Assembly: GCA_030407085.1 (NCBI GenBank)
Contig: CM059585.1
Span: 111,775,501 to 111,839,500 of the forward strand
Reading direction: 5' to 3'
Source: Trichopria drosophilae
Taxonomy: Eukaryota; Arthropoda; Insecta; Hymenoptera; Diapriidae
DNA: 64,000 nt
Shown here in pieces: positions 36,872 to 49,138 of this stretch (its first letter is position 1; every line of letters begins with the position of its first letter). The translations under genes and the position numbers were made by a program. The notes under the pieces were generated by a model. That model was not told the origin of the DNA. It saw nothing but the letters and a program-made list of their open reading frames with translations, and searched no databases.

Positions 36872-37186
36872 TTAACCCAGTGAAAAGACGTGAAAATTTT
36901 GAGAAATTGACCATTGACTCAACATTTCATGTTTATGGAGTAAATGTGTAAAATTGATCATTTTTAAAAAGTACACTAATAATTTAATTAGTGTACTTTT
37001 AAAATTTAAAATAGTATTTTAATCGTCTTGGAATATATTTCAAGCCGTTTAAAATACTATTCTAAATCTAAATTATTAGAGTACTTTTAAAAAATGATCA
37101 ATTTTACACATGTACTCCATAAACACAAAATCTAGAGTCGACAGTCAATTTCTGAAAATTGTCATACCTATTTTTCATTGGGTTAA
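36872..37186. mobile_element. TTAA-flanked palindromic MITE
   Basis: TTAACCCAGTGAAAA and TTTTCATTGGGTTAA are the ends. The arms (about 140 bp) pair over most of the 315 bp. TTAA ends suggest piggyBac-type mobilisation. Confidence 0.75.
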
Positions 37187-38869
37187 ACAAAACTAAATTT
37201 TATATATTTTTTACCTTCCCTGGTGAAAATATAGGGTACGTTGAGTGTACAAAACGATGACACTCAGTGTATCATAACAGTCATGCAAGTGGAAGAAAAA
37301 CATGCAAGCGGATCTTAAAAAATGTTATATAGGTGTACATTATGCCTTTGGAAGTGTACATGAGACACTACATGTACAATATGTACAACAAGTACATGAA
37401 ATATAAATTGCTGTGGCAGAAGTGTATGGTTTAAATGTGCATGACGCACATACACTCGTATTTAGGTGTATGGGGAATTTTATTCTTAATCGTAGTTATA
37501 ATCTAAAAGAACAGGATAACATTTGAATATAAAAGAACAGCTAACAAATTTAAAAGTCGTTTTACTAATCAAAGTAGTTAAAAAACAAGACATTTGTTAT
37601 TTATGCTAAAATCTGCAAAATAAAAAATAGTGAAATGACTTTTCAAAATTCAGATGCTATTAATTACTGTAATTCCAACCAATGTTCGATCTTTCAAAAA
37701 ATACCAACGAAATTAGGTAAGAATTTTTAGAAATAGATTATTTTTGAAACGCCTTTGTCAATTTTAGCACAGGAAGTTTCATTATCGAAGGAAGATTTGA
37801 CATCTAAAACCTTTTCTCGAATAGTTTCACCATCGATGGAAAATTTGAGAACTAAAATTTTATCTTCATGAGAGTTTCGGCATAGAAGGAAAATTTGAGA
37901 TCTCAAATCTTCTGTCGATGACAGTTTTACCAACGATATAAAATTTTAGATCTAAAACCTTGTCTAATAGAATAAAACTGTTTTTAACAACTAGCGATGG
38001 TTCAAATAACGTAATTTGTTTATTCTTTAAAGAATAGTTAACAAAACCTACAAAAATTAAAAATGTATAAATTAAGGGGGAAAAAAAGAGAAAAGTGAAG
38101 TAAATTAAATAAATTTATAATTATGTGGAAGAATCGCAGGTTAATTAATAATAAATAAATTGACTTTCCTATATTAATAAGAACATTTTTCTTACCTCCT
38201 TTTAAAAAATTACATTCGATATATAAATGTCTGAAAATACAAGTGGACTTGACTAAAATCTAAAAATTTATTGTATTTTTCACTTCATTATATAAGCGAA
38301 AATTTAATAAACAGTATGTTAGTTGATTAAACATAGCCATGAACATTTTGGACCACAATTTTCTGGGAATTATATAAAAACCTTGTCATTATTACGTTAC
38401 TTTTCGTAGGAAAATAACTGAACTTGCCGAATAATATTTATGTGATATAATGAAAGTATTATACCACATTTATATGAAATTTACAAGGTACTTGTTTCAA
38501 AATCTTGCTTGATTCTTTTAAGTAATATATCTAATAAAGAATCGAAACAAATATTTTATTTAATTCAGACATTTTTCCGTTCCGTTTTTCGAATTCGTTG
38601 ATTGATCCAATTTCATCAGCTTATGTTATAAACATAACGTAATATTCTGTTGAAAAAGTTAAAGAAAAATCAGAAATGTAATATATTTATAAAAATTCAA
38701 TTTCAGGTGACGCAGAATGCTAAACATTTTATTTTTGAAGTTATTATTTTATATTAAAAATGTTTTTAATATACTATTTATGGTTGTAATAGTAAACTGT
38801 AGATTAAGAAGTAAAAATATCTAGTATTTACACAATAGTTATGAGACCGAGTGACACGAAAGTCATATA
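37187..38869. other. AT-rich intergenic DNA with a TGTACA cluster
   Basis: No gene was found. Phrases GTGTACA/TGTACAT recur between 37240 and 37480. A short tandem repeat lies at 37735-37975. Confidence 0.5.
37735..37975. repeat. Imperfect ~60-bp tandem repeat
   Basis: Three to four copies of a unit with GAAAATTTGAGAtCTaAAA and a following AGTTTcACCAtCGAtGG phrase. Confidence 0.6.
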
Positions 38870-39420
38870 CAGGGTGCGAGCGTACGATCCGAACAAAGGA
38901 AATACCATGTTAAAGGTAGGGCGTTCCTGATTGGCTAGTTCCAGCCCATACGGTGCTCCCCATTGGCCGCGAGAGAGCATGGAATGCCTGAAACTGGAGA
39001 TGCGAGTACTGCCTTCACTGTTCAGTACTTCAGTCGGCCACATTCAGTAATTCAGCCCGAAGTAAACATTAAGTGCACGATACAAGATCATTAGATGTAA
39101 TTTTCCTACGTTTAATGTTGTAAATTCACACTTAAGCCGGTAAGAAAGTTACAACGGGGTGTAGTGAATTTGTAGTAAATTTACAACATTAAGCGAAGGA
39201 AAATTACAACGGGTTATAAAATTATCACAATTAATAGGTTATCTACAGTTACGATTTTTTACAGTGCAGGAAAATTACATTTACGATCATTTATCGTGCA
39301 CTCAATGTTTGCTTCAGGCTGAATTACTGAATGCGGCTGACTAAAGTACTGAACAGTGAAGGCAGTACTCGCATCTCCAGTTTCAGCCATTCCATGCTCT
39401 CTCGCGGGCAATGGGGAGTA
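38870..39420. mobile_element. Palindromic MITE with a CAGGGTGCGAGCG end
   Basis: TA then CAGGGTGCGAGCGTACGATC marks the left end. Arms at about 38961-39108 and 39272-39419 are near-identical inverted copies (for example GAGATGCGAGTACTGCCTTC). The right terminus is missing, so the right end is truncated by about 90 bp. There is no gene; the loop has repeated ATTTACAACATTAA/AAAATTACA phrases. Confidence 0.7.
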
Positions 39421-39527
39421 TATCAAATTTACACTTATATGTATAATAAAAACATTCGATAAATTAATTGAAAATTAAATCCAGTATATTTCTATTTTAC
39501 GTTAACTATTTGACATAATTTTTTCTT

Positions 39528-40045
39528 CTAAAAAATATATTTTTTTAAAACACCGAGTAAGGAATAGGATGTATCAGTCTCAAAACTATGGACTCCCCAA
39601 TCAGCACATGTACGTACATTGGCTTTTTTCATATCATTTCTTACGCTTATACTTCTTTTCTTGTGTGACGGCCCTAAAGAATATATACATTTCAGTATAT
39701 AGCAGCATCGGGAATTAGCGTTAGAGTAAGTGCATTTTTTTATACACATAACAGTCACCCGTCTTTACTCATTTTGTATCCTGGAGCATTTTTTTCCTTC
39801 CTACGAAGCCAGAGTTTTATTTGGTAAGGATTTTTCCATACAAGTCCTGTTTCATTCGCATTGTAATACGTGATTCCTGTCAAAATTATTTGTCCGTAAG
39901 ATATTTCAACTAAATTCAGCTTTATACCATTCACTTGCAATCGACATCCGCTGACAAATCTTTCGCCTTGTATTGGGGCGAATTTGGCGAATTCCCAAAT
40001 CTGGACATTGAATTTTTGAAGCCATCCATTGCTGGCTTTTTAAAA
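39528..40045 (-). pseudogene. Jerky/Tigger-type transposase remnant
   Basis: Pieces in several frames on the minus strand match a Jerky/Tigger transposase in order: SPQYKAKDLSADVDCK (the end of the CENP-B-type DNA-binding half), LTGITYYNANETGLVWK (first catalytic region, with DET reduced to NET), SLPNKTLAS, APGYKMSKD, and RVTVMC. Frameshifts and stops separate them. It sits in the third intron of symplekin, in the same orientation, next to the (AC15) minisatellite. It is inactive. Confidence 0.65.
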
Positions 40046-40060
40046 TCAGATTCTCCTACC

Positions 40061-40560
40061 ACCCCCCCACCCCCCCCCCCCCCCACCCCCCCCCCCCCCC
40101 ACCCCCCCCCCCCCCCACCCCCCCCCCCCCCCACCCCCCCCCCCCCCCACCCCCCCCCCCCCCCACCCCCCCCCCCCCCCACCCCCCCCCCCCCCCACCC
40201 CCCCCCCCCCCCACCCCCCCCCCCCCCCACCCCCCCCCCCCCCCACCCCCCCCCCCCCCCACCCCCCCCCCCCCCCACCCCCCCCCCCCCCCACCCCCCC
40301 CCCCCCCCACCCCCCCCCCCCCCCACCCCCCCCCCCCCCCACCCCCCCCCCCCCCCACCCCCCCCCCCCCCCACCCCCCCCCCCCCCCACCCCCCCCCCC
40401 CCCCACCCCCCCCCCCCCCCACCCCCCCCCCCCCCCACCCCCCCCCCCCCCCACCCCCCCCCCCCCCCACCCCCCCCCCCCCCCACCCCCCCCCCCCCCC
40501 ACCCCCCCCCCCCCCCACCCCCCCCCCCCCCCACCCCCCCCCCCCCCCACCCCCCCCCCC
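40061..40560. repeat. Perfect (AC15)n minisatellite
   Basis: A single A followed by 15 C, repeated with an exact 16-base period from 40069 to 40549 (31 A residues, 30 intervals, no errors seen). The first unit (40061-40068) is shorter. On the other strand it is T-interrupted G15, strongly prone to G-quadruplexes; the C strand could form i-motifs. It lies 27 bp inside the symplekin intron after the exon-3 donor. Pro/Gly-rich translations across it are not proteins. Confidence 0.97.
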
Positions 40561-40587
40561 CAAAACAAAATTGAGCATGTTACTTAC

Positions 40588-41533
40588 CCATCATTGTCGC
40601 TATCTATCATGTTCATAATTTGAATTTTGATAGTATTGATTTGGGTCCATGCGATTTCCATTTCTGGAGTTACAACTGGCGCGCTTGCAGCCCATTTTAA
40701 TGCAGTTCTAAGGATTCGTCCACTAGTTCGTACAGCCCGTTTTGATACAACTGGTAACTTATCCGCAATCAGTCTTAAAAGAATTGACGTTACCCGAGGA
40801 ATAACTGCAGGATACTTTTTCCTAGAAGAAAATGTAAACAATTATAATTTAACATTTTAAATCAAGTACAAAATGAATGTTTAAAAAGTAACCAATAAAA
40901 TAGACTTACCCAGCATCTTCGATGAAAGCAGCGATAGTCTTTCGAACTTCTGAACTTCTGTCAACCGCGAATTGTAAAATTTCATCTAAATAGGCATTTA
41001 AGAGATGTGGCTCTTTATTCACCACTATTTCTTGTGCTTTGCACAAATTTTGGACTTTAATAGCATCATTACTATTAATCTGGGCCTCATTTAACCACTC
41101 TACAATCTGAAATTTAAAAAAGTTTGTTAATAAATGTACATTACTACTAGTTATTAAAAATCACATTATTATTAACTTGATCCATTTGTTTATTCACAAG
41201 CTGGTTTTAGCAAACCCAGCATTACATTAAATAAATAAAATCTTCGATTGTTTATCACTCAATACGTATGTTGACAACAATTGTCGGAACAGCCGACACC
41301 ATAGTTTCTACTGTCAATTAGGATTTGTAAGTGGGTTCTTTATTTTTAATAAATTTGCTAATATTTATTCAATAACAATTGTAATTTTTGTTGTAAAGAT
41401 AAATTGCATAAAGCAAGAAATGCATCTGCTTTATAAAAATATGCAAATTCGTTAAAATTTGAGGTTATGTGATACTGACCAAATCGGCGCTACTTTTTTC
41501 GGGCTCGGCATGTTTTTGTATTCGAGGATCCAT
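40588..41533 (-). CDS. Symplekin, exons 1-3 (5' part only)
   Basis: Exon 1, 41533-41480, starts MDPRIQKHAEPEKSSADL (donor GTCAGT). Exon 2, 41106-40910, encodes IVEWLNEAQINSNDAIKV, CKAQEIVVNKEPHLLNAYL and SSEVRKTIAAFIEDAG. Exon 3, 40821-40588, contains KKYPAVIPRVTS, RTALKWAASAPVVTPEMEI and ends MIDSDNDG. All splice sites are GT-AG and the phases join without error (161 codons plus 2 nt). The order WLNEAQ, NKEPHLL, EVRK-FIE, ALKW, DSDNDG is that of the N-terminal HEAT repeats of symplekin. This is the nuclear scaffold joining CPSF and CstF in mRNA cleavage/polyadenylation and in histone pre-mRNA processing. Introns are 373 and 88 bp; the third starts at 40587. The next exon (IRTHA-type in relatives) was not recognised in the rest of the window, so the gene is either split by a very long intron or truncated. 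Confidence 0.8.
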
Positions 41534-41710
41534 TTCGTCCCTGATTGTCAGCAAAGGAGGCTCGCAAATGCTTGGAGGTCAAAATCGATCGTGGCGTCCT
41601 CTCCAATTTCTTCTGTTCTGCCTGCCGGAACGCTCGTCACCAAACTGACCAAATTTTCCGAACCCACTTAGTTTTAACAAATTTTGATGTAAGTGATCTT
41701 AGTGAAAGGA

Positions 41711-41744
41711 GCATGCGCAGTAGGACACGGCGCTGATTGGTCGG
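41711..41744 (-). promoter_or_regulatory. Likely symplekin promoter elements: NRF-1-like site and CCAAT box
   Basis: On the minus strand, ACCAATCAGCG (CCAAT box) is followed by CTGCGCATGC, close to the NRF-1/Ewg consensus. They lie about 180-210 bp upstream of the symplekin ATG. No TATA box is seen, as expected for a housekeeping gene. Confidence 0.5.
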
Positions 41745-41952
41745 TTGCCGATTCCGAGCCATCTGTGGGCGTAAGAGGGACTTCAAAAAGGTGATAAAAT
41801 CATAAAAATTTATGGGGCAACAGCTTATTTTTGAAATAACTTTGCAAAACGCCGTTTTAAAACGACTTATCCTCACCCTTTCGAGTATTAATTCATGAAG
41901 AGTTTTGGACAAAATACAGTTAGATGTAAAATTTCATAATTTTCTATATATT

Positions 41953-42680
41953 CCCAGCAATCGAGATTGGATAGGATTGGATTGAGAATTTCAGTTCATT
42001 TTGAATTCATACTTTGACTCCGTAAATATGTATTCAAATGGATTGAATTCCGAAGAAAGAAATCCATCTGTATTCAATTTTACGAATACAATCGGAAGCG
42101 TAATTTGCCGAATTAAATTTCAGAAAAAGTAATCCATCTGTATTCAATTTTACGAACACAATTACGAATACAATCGGAAGCAGTATAAGAATACAAATAA
42201 AAACAGATATTATTCAAAGTTTATTTTTTGAAAGAAAACTTTTCTCATTGAAATGAATACGCTTAGATAGTTTCGAATCCGTAATGTTGAATACGGAGGC
42301 ATTCAATATTTCGTTTTGAAGAAAAAATACTTTTTTTTTGGATTGAAATGAGTACCCTTGGCTACTTTTGAATCCGCAATGTTGAATACGTATGCATTCA
42401 ATGTTTCGTTTTTAAAAAGGAAACTATTTTTGGATTGAAATGAATACACTTAGATAGTTTTGAATCCGTAATGTTGAATACGGATGTATTTAAGATTTAA
42501 TTTTTAAAAAGAAAACTGTTTTTGGATTAATATGAATTCAGAAAGTAACCTTTTTATTCGTATGAACGAATAGAATTGTATATACGTATTAAAATGGATT
42601 CACCGTTGACCAATGTATAGATTAAGAATTTAATAATTGAATCCAATTCTATACAACTCTATCCAAATTCGATTACTGGG
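41953..42680. mobile_element. MITE with CCCAGcAATCGA termini
   Basis: CCCAGCAATCGAGATTGGATAG at the left and, reverse-complemented, CCCAGTAATCGAATTTGGATAG at the right (22 bases each, given as landmarks) are imperfect inverted repeats. The interior has three roughly 115-bp tandem units with TTGAATCCGTAATGTTGAAT. It is 728 bp long, non-coding, and sits just upstream of symplekin. Confidence 0.7.
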
Positions 42681-44168
42681 TTGCTAGTTATAAACAATCA
42701 CTCTTTACGCATAATGTGACAAAATTTTACTATAATTAAGGGCTACTCGTATATAGAAATCTTTACATCTTAGTGCTATAAAAAAATTAAGACTGTTTCT
42801 ATCTTTCTTAACCCATTAACGCCCAAGAGGAAACAAATTTCACCAAGATTTTCGGAATATTTCTTGACATTAAAAACCAATTCAAAAAATTGTAGACGAA
42901 ACATTTTCGACGTAAAATTGATCGATCTATCCGAATCTGCTGTTAAAAAATCAATCGAGCCCATTCCAAAAAAGTTTTTCACTGACAAATATTTTTTATT
43001 CGGCATTTTCTCATTGGAAACGGTTAGGGAGATCACTGATCGGTGGAAATATCGTGTCCTTAGTCCTTTAGCTATAAAATGTGCATGATAGCATTTTGAA
43101 AATAAAGTAGAACACTGACAAAATGGCGGCTCAAACACGAAAAGAACTGCGAAAAGCTCCTGCATTTTTTATTCGAAAATGATAGGATTTCGAAAAAATG
43201 TCGTTGAATAAGAAGACCTTAGAATTGATCAAAGAATACGCTCAAATTTTTTCAGAATTTTTAAAACACTTTTCTTCATTTTCAACATTGCAAAATTTTG
43301 AAAAAGTATGCAAAGTCATAGACAAATTTCGAGTTTTTTTAACTGAAAATCACATTGCTATTTCAGTATTTTTGTTTATTCGCGAAAAAAAGCGTTTAAA
43401 AAAAAATGTCAAAACAAATATTTTATCAATTTCTTTTAACCAGGTACATTGATTGTGGTCGCAATAGTTAATTGATGTTTTAATAAAATAACGCAAACTG
43501 GGCGTAATCGAGGAATATTAAGTAAAATGAAACACGCAAACGAACGTTTTTGTAAAAACTTTAATAAGATCGTTTTCTATGATATACAATGAATTACAGT
43601 ATTGTAAAATATTTATTATCTTTAAAAAATTATGATGTTGGGCAAAAATTCCCGAAATATTAAATAAATCCATTTTCCTAATCTTTTCGAAACGAAAACA
43701 GATGTATATTTCTATTAAATTGTTAAAACCAAAAATAAACGTTTATCGGCCAAGTTATTCATAAAACTTTATATATTATTATATTTTTGTTATTAAGTTC
43801 ATTTACTCATTTAAGAAATAATTTATATTATATTTGTATGTTATTTTCCTAAGCAGTTGAAATAAAAAGTAAAAAGTTTGATTTCCTTCGATAAGTCTGC
43901 TGAAAAATTATGCACGTCACGATTTTAAGGGTTCATATATACATCCTACTTTGAGATAAATGTCATACCGTAGGTGTGCCATCAATTTTTTTCAACTTTT
44001 ACCGAGTTTAAAAGTAAACAAATCTGTGAAATTACTCTTACATGAGTTGCTTTCGATGTTCAAATATAGAAAAAGTCATCGAAGCTTTATTAGGTTTGAT
44101 GATTGGTAGAAGACTTTTTTAAATAGACATAGCGAATACTGCTATATTTCGGATTTACGAACAAATAA
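42681..44168. other. Non-genic DNA with a TTAACCC end at 42808
   Basis: TTAACCCATTAACGCCCAA at 42808 is a family end whose partner was not found. AAATGGCGGCTC (about 43120) accompanies it. Open frames between 42776 and 43452 have no motif and appear to be repeat sequence. Confidence 0.45.
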
Positions 44169-45079
44169 TTAACCTTTTAAGTTCCAAATGTGTAAAATTT
44201 GCACACGGATTTCAGCATCATTTTATTAATACGACAAACATTTTTCAAAAATGGAAACATCTATATCCGACTAGTTTACAGATCGCTTTTTCGATTGGCG
44301 CTACTGAAACTTTCAAGAAATGACGTTGACCACATTTTTTTACAAAAATTTTTTAAAAACAAACGCGATTTTTCAATCACATTTTTAACTTTGATACCGA
44401 TTTCAGATCACCTTCTAATCTATCACAAACGTGTTCCCGATTGTTTTACTTCAAAATTTTACATGAACATATTATTATTTATTTCGTTTTTCATTTCAAA
44501 ATGGCATAAACATTTCTTTGTAGTAAAATCGTATAAATAAGTTGTTACGAGTTTTGCATTATTTATTTTGATTTACGGTAGCAGTAATATCCCATAAAAT
44601 CAAATTTCAAGATAGCGAATGGTATGTGTCCATTAGAAATATGTGTATTACTTCGACCCAGACAATAGGTCTGGCGAAGTATTGAATTTGGTCAGTTCCC
44701 GCCAAAAAATTACCCTATAGTTTTTCATCAAATGTCGATGTTTCAGGCCCTAAGGAACCCAAAGCAACAATAAAAAAATTGGTGTCCGTTAGGTTGTACG
44801 TCCGTCCGACCATCCGTCCTGATAAGTTATAAGAAGATCTGAAACCGGTATTGTAGTTAAAAATTCATTTACACAAAAAAAGGTGCCTAAAGATCGCGTT
44901 TTTTTCAATATTTTTGTAAAAAAATGTGGTAAACGTCATTTCTCGAAAATTGCAGTAGCGACAATCGAAAGAGCGATATCAAGACTTCTCGAATATAGAT
45001 GTTTCCATTTTTAAACAAATTTTATTGTATAATTAAAACGATGCCGAAATCTGCGTACAAATTATGTAATAAGGGTTAA
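44169..45079. mobile_element. TTAA-flanked hairpin element with a nested family A piece
   Basis: The ends are TTAACCTTTTAAGTTCC and, inverted, TTAACCCTTATTACATAAT. The inner parts of the arms also match (GATTTCAGCATC vs GATTTCGGCATC; AATGGAAACATCTATAT). Arms are roughly 250-300 bp. The centre (about 44640-44840) is a fragment of family A, including the stem ACTTCGACCCAGAC/GTCTGGCGAAGT. There is no gene. Confidence 0.7.
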
Positions 45080-45371
45080 TGAACCAATTTGAATAAATCT
45101 TAAGTAAGACAGTAAATCCATTATTACTCGAAAAATTTGTTAAGTAAATACTGAAAACATCCGACATTCCTCTTCAAGCACTGGCTGCAGGGTATTATCC
45201 GGGGCATCCGGGCATATAGTCTACCTGTGCCCAAATTGAGATTGTAAAATGCGTGTTAATCTATAGAAGGCATCTCTAGTAATTCATACATGAACATATT
45301 AGACCCTTTCCAATATAGGCAATACTGTCTGGAACAGTTCTGAGACACGATTTTTAATCCCGAGAGATAAG

Positions 45372-45686
45372 TTAATGATATATTATATGCACATTATGGG
45401 CTGTGTCTAGACATTTAAAATCTGCCCATGATTGCACTTGAAATGGATGAGAATGTAAACTTTGTGTTAGCAAATAGAACGTATTTATTATATAGTTGGG
45501 AAATCCATTTCCGCTACCTCTGAAGTTTCTTCTAAGGTCAGTATGATGCAATATTGTTGAGGATATACAAAGAAATATTCTCTCATTAAAAAATATGGAG
45601 AAGCTTCGAGGATGATCGCTTCTAGGTCTCGAAATTTTAGTTAATTCATCAATTACAACCTGTATTCCATCTTTGGTCTTTATCAT
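45372..45686 (-). other. Unidentified 104-codon ORF
   Basis: An open frame on the minus strand with an uneven composition (GIQVVIDELTKISRPRSDHP near its start). It matches no family I know. It lies between the TTAA element and the TATGGGAGAG repeat and may be a transposon remnant or chance. Confidence 0.25.
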
Positions 45687-45689
45687 CCC

Positions 45690-46145
45690 GCGTAAAAAAA
45701 ATGGTCTGGAGAGACTATGGGATGTGAATCTGGGAGAGAGTCTGGGAGAGTGTGTAGTAATGGTATGGGAGAGACAATTTCATTAGTCTCCCTAGCGGTC
45801 ATTCATACTATGGGTCAAACTATGTCACGAGGTATGGGAGCATATCTGCCCAATAGTGTTTGAGTCTGGGAGAGATTGTGCTATAGCCTATGAAATTTAC
45901 AAGAGATACAGCTTGGGAGAAACGATTTAACGATTTTTTAATTCCATCATTTATGCTGTACTATGCAACAGTATGGGAGATACTGTATTAGAATTTTCGG
46001 TATTCCAGAGTATGGGAGAGATTAGTCTTTCCAGTAGAAAATATCTCTCCTGATATTTATATGAGGGACTGTGTGGAAGAGGCCATTTGACGAGTTTTGT
46101 TTGCCATTATTCATAACGTAATACCTAGCAGTATGGGGAACACTA
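45690..46145. repeat. TATGGGAGAG-motif repeat, interrupted by the CACTA element
   Basis: The phrase TATGGGAGAg recurs about eight times in 450 bp. After the CACTA element ends (51170) the same texture resumes briefly (AGTATGGGAAAGATTCG near 51200), so the CACTA element jumped into this repeat. Confidence 0.6.
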
Positions 46146-47379
46146 CACTGAAAGAACTACATAGCTGTAATAGACAAAATTTTTACTGATCCAGTAACTG
46201 ACTTCTCCTGGCCAAACACAGCGAAAGTACTTTATCTGTTTCAGCAAAAGTCTTTGACTGTTTTAGACACAGTGGTATGACACCGTCATACAGGAAAGGA
46301 CCTGTGTCTGTAACAGCTAAATAACAATCTATTCTACGAGTGTCAATGTACCTAACCCCAACTTATGCTGTCGCAGTAAAAGCTCTTTAGCTAATTTAGA
46401 AGTAATAATATGTTGTACTATAGGAGAAGATCTGTAGCTGTATCAGCTATGTAAGTATCTGATGGGAACTATGTCGGGCACGGCACGCGCCATCTTTTCG
46501 ATTATGTTTTTAAAAGTAGGTTTTTTTAAAATAACTTGCTACATGTATGTATAACTATGAAAGTAATACATGTTTATAATTTGTAAATAAATAAAACTGG
46601 TTCTAATACTAAAAACAGGGTTTTGTGGGATTGGTTACTGTAAAATATTTATACCAAAAGGGTCTGTTCCCATATCGACTTAGCCAGTTTTCAGCCATGC
46701 ATACATGCATATAGTAGCAAATACCCTGGTAGAAAAAACGACTAGTCGTCAAACTGGGCACGACTCAATATCTGGCCAGTTTTAATGCCCATTAATTGTT
46801 TCTGAAATTCCGGACAGATAATGGGCAACAAATTGCCAGTTAATCACCATTTTAAAACCAGACTAGTGTCTACCTAACTAGATTCTGCCCAGTTTAACTG
46901 GTAAAAATGTGTTTAAAAATAACCTTCATAAGTTTCAGCTTTACATACATTGTCCCTCCATGTGGCATAGCAAAATGTATTTTGCAATATAGATATATTA
47001 AAAAATGACATTTCGCGTGGGAAACATGCATATGTATATACTATATACATCCAGTGTGTACCGATCATCGAGCGCCGGTAAGGTGGTTTGCGCGTAATCT
47101 CCCGCCCGGACCGGTCGCATTATTCCTCGTCACGATGTAGGTGGAAAAATAAAGCATGATATATTGTGATTGTATATAATCACGCGAAATGATGCGAAAT
47201 ACAATTATTGGTGTGAAGTGTGTGTTAGTGTGTATTTTTATTGCATTGACAACTTAACCTCACGTTTGAGGTTAACTTGTCAAATTGACAACCTATTAGA
47301 TCCCATATCCCTATCATTAGTAGACTGACCAAATATTAGGAAAATAAAATAAAAGTTTAATAAGTTTATATTTATGCTT

Positions 47380-48630
47380 GAACTAGAAGACATTTACATT
47401 AAATGTTCTTACCGATTCGAACTCAAATTGTCTGATGGCATTTCCTATACCTATTGGAAACGATTAGCCTCAGGATCAAAAAGTTTTTAGGTTTTGAATT
47501 ATATATTTGCAGTAAAACTGTTAAAGTAAGCATTAAGTAAGTTAAAATATTATATCGAAATTCTTATTTGATACTAAATATCAAACCATAATTGCCTTTG
47601 CGCAATTTCATTAATTACTTATTTTACATGTGCATATAATTGAAAAAAAACACAACTTCGTTAAAAAATCTTCACCGACTACTCAACTAAACTACCAGTT
47701 AAGAACAATAAATCTATGGATCAAAAAGGTTTTAAACTTTTAAAATACAGACATAGTAAAACTGTCACTGTATAAAGAGTTACAAGAATTCTTTCTAATT
47801 GACGAAGAATGAACAAAATCAGTAATAAAAGTGTTCACATGAAAGCAATTCTGGTCTGATATTTAGAATCAATCATTAAATTAAAAAAAAAAAAAGTAAA
47901 ACTGTTATAATAAGTTATTTAAAATTATTGATCGATACTAAATATCAGATCAGAATTGCTTTTACGCAAACTCTTATTATTGAGTTCATATTTATTCTTC
48001 AGTCGAAAGATATTTTTATGAAATATTCTTCGCCAACAACTAAAAGTATTTCCTATAAATTATAATCAATTCTGAATTCAATTCTTTATGACAGTTTTAA
48101 TGTGTTTATATTATTAAAAGTCTGAAAGATTTTTGATCCACAGATTAATTGTTCCTAACTGGTAGGACATGCTGTGAAGTAGTTTAGTTGAGCAGTTGGT
48201 GAAAATTTTTTATGAAGATACCTTTTCACTCAATTATATACATGTACACTCAGTAATGAATGAATTTAGCAATGGGAATTCTGGTCTGATACTTAGTATC
48301 GATCAATAAATGTGCTTATTTCTTTATACGGTAAAAATTTCACTTCATTTATATAATTAACAGCCTAAGAACCGCTCGATTCTCAGATTGAGACGTTTTA
48401 ACAGGTAGATAATTCCATTCGTCAATTTTAGTTATAGGTGTAGAATATTTAATAAGAATATCTTATGATTGAAGTATAAATGTAAAATCAGCAATAAAAG
48501 AGCTTTTATAAAGGCAATTCTGATCTGATATTTAGTTTTGATTAATAAATATCAATAACTTTTTATACGGTAAGAGTTTTACTGTGTATAATTAAAAACT
48601 TAAATACTTTTTGATCCTCAGGCTGATTGC
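47380..48630. repeat. Interleaved direct and inverted repeats in the CACTA interior
   Basis: Variants of GCAATTCTGgTCTGATAtTTAG with a following ATCGATCAATAAA phrase occur about five times in both orientations (near 47575, 47845, 47940, 48290, 48525). They are accompanied by GGATCAAAAAGtTTTTAgg / CTTTTTGATCC blocks. No gene is present. Confidence 0.55.
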
Positions 48631-48636
48631 TGATGA

Positions 48637-49100
48637 GTGTAATTTTATCAACCTTCGGTCATGTTAATGTGATTTTAATATATTTTAGTGTTCGAAGGCT
48701 GATTTCACTCATCGTAACTGTATTCTTATACATATTTAACCTGTTCGAATGCAAAAATCCCTTTGGGAAGAATTTTATCAGCCTTCGGTCAAGTTAATGT
48801 GATTTTAATAATATTTTAGTGTTCGAAGGCTGATTTCACTCATCGTAACTGTATTCTTATACATATTTAACCTGTTCGAGTGCAAAAATCCCTTTGGGAA
48901 GAATTTTATCAGCCTTTGGTCAAGTCAATGTCTTTTTAATATATTTATTGTTCTAAGGCTGGTTTACCTCATCGTAACTATGTTCTTATGCATGTTTAGC
49001 TTCTTTAAGTTCAAAAAAATCTTTTGGAATAATTTTGTTAGGCATCCGTCAAGTCAATGTGATTTTAACATATGTAATTTAGTCTTCGAAGGCTGACCTT
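48637..49100. repeat. 129-bp tandem repeat, about 3.5 copies
   Basis: Units begin near 48640, 48769, 48898 and 49026 with gAATTTTATCAGCCTTCGGTC. Each unit contains an internal inverted pair AGCCTTCGG...CGAAGGCT. The last copy is the most diverged. Confidence 0.8.
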
Positions 49101-49138
49101 GCTCAACGTAACTGTTCAAATACTTCGTATTTCTTGAA

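Noticed and set aside
39931..40618. Long Pro/Thr/His or Gly/Trp/Val repeat proteins across the C-rich tract
   Set aside because: They are translations of a 16-bp minisatellite that stays open in several frames; part of the region is a symplekin intron.
42776..43165. 129-codon ORF on the minus strand as a gene
   Set aside because: It overlaps a TTAACCC-family repeat, has an opposing ORF in the same place and no recognisable domain.
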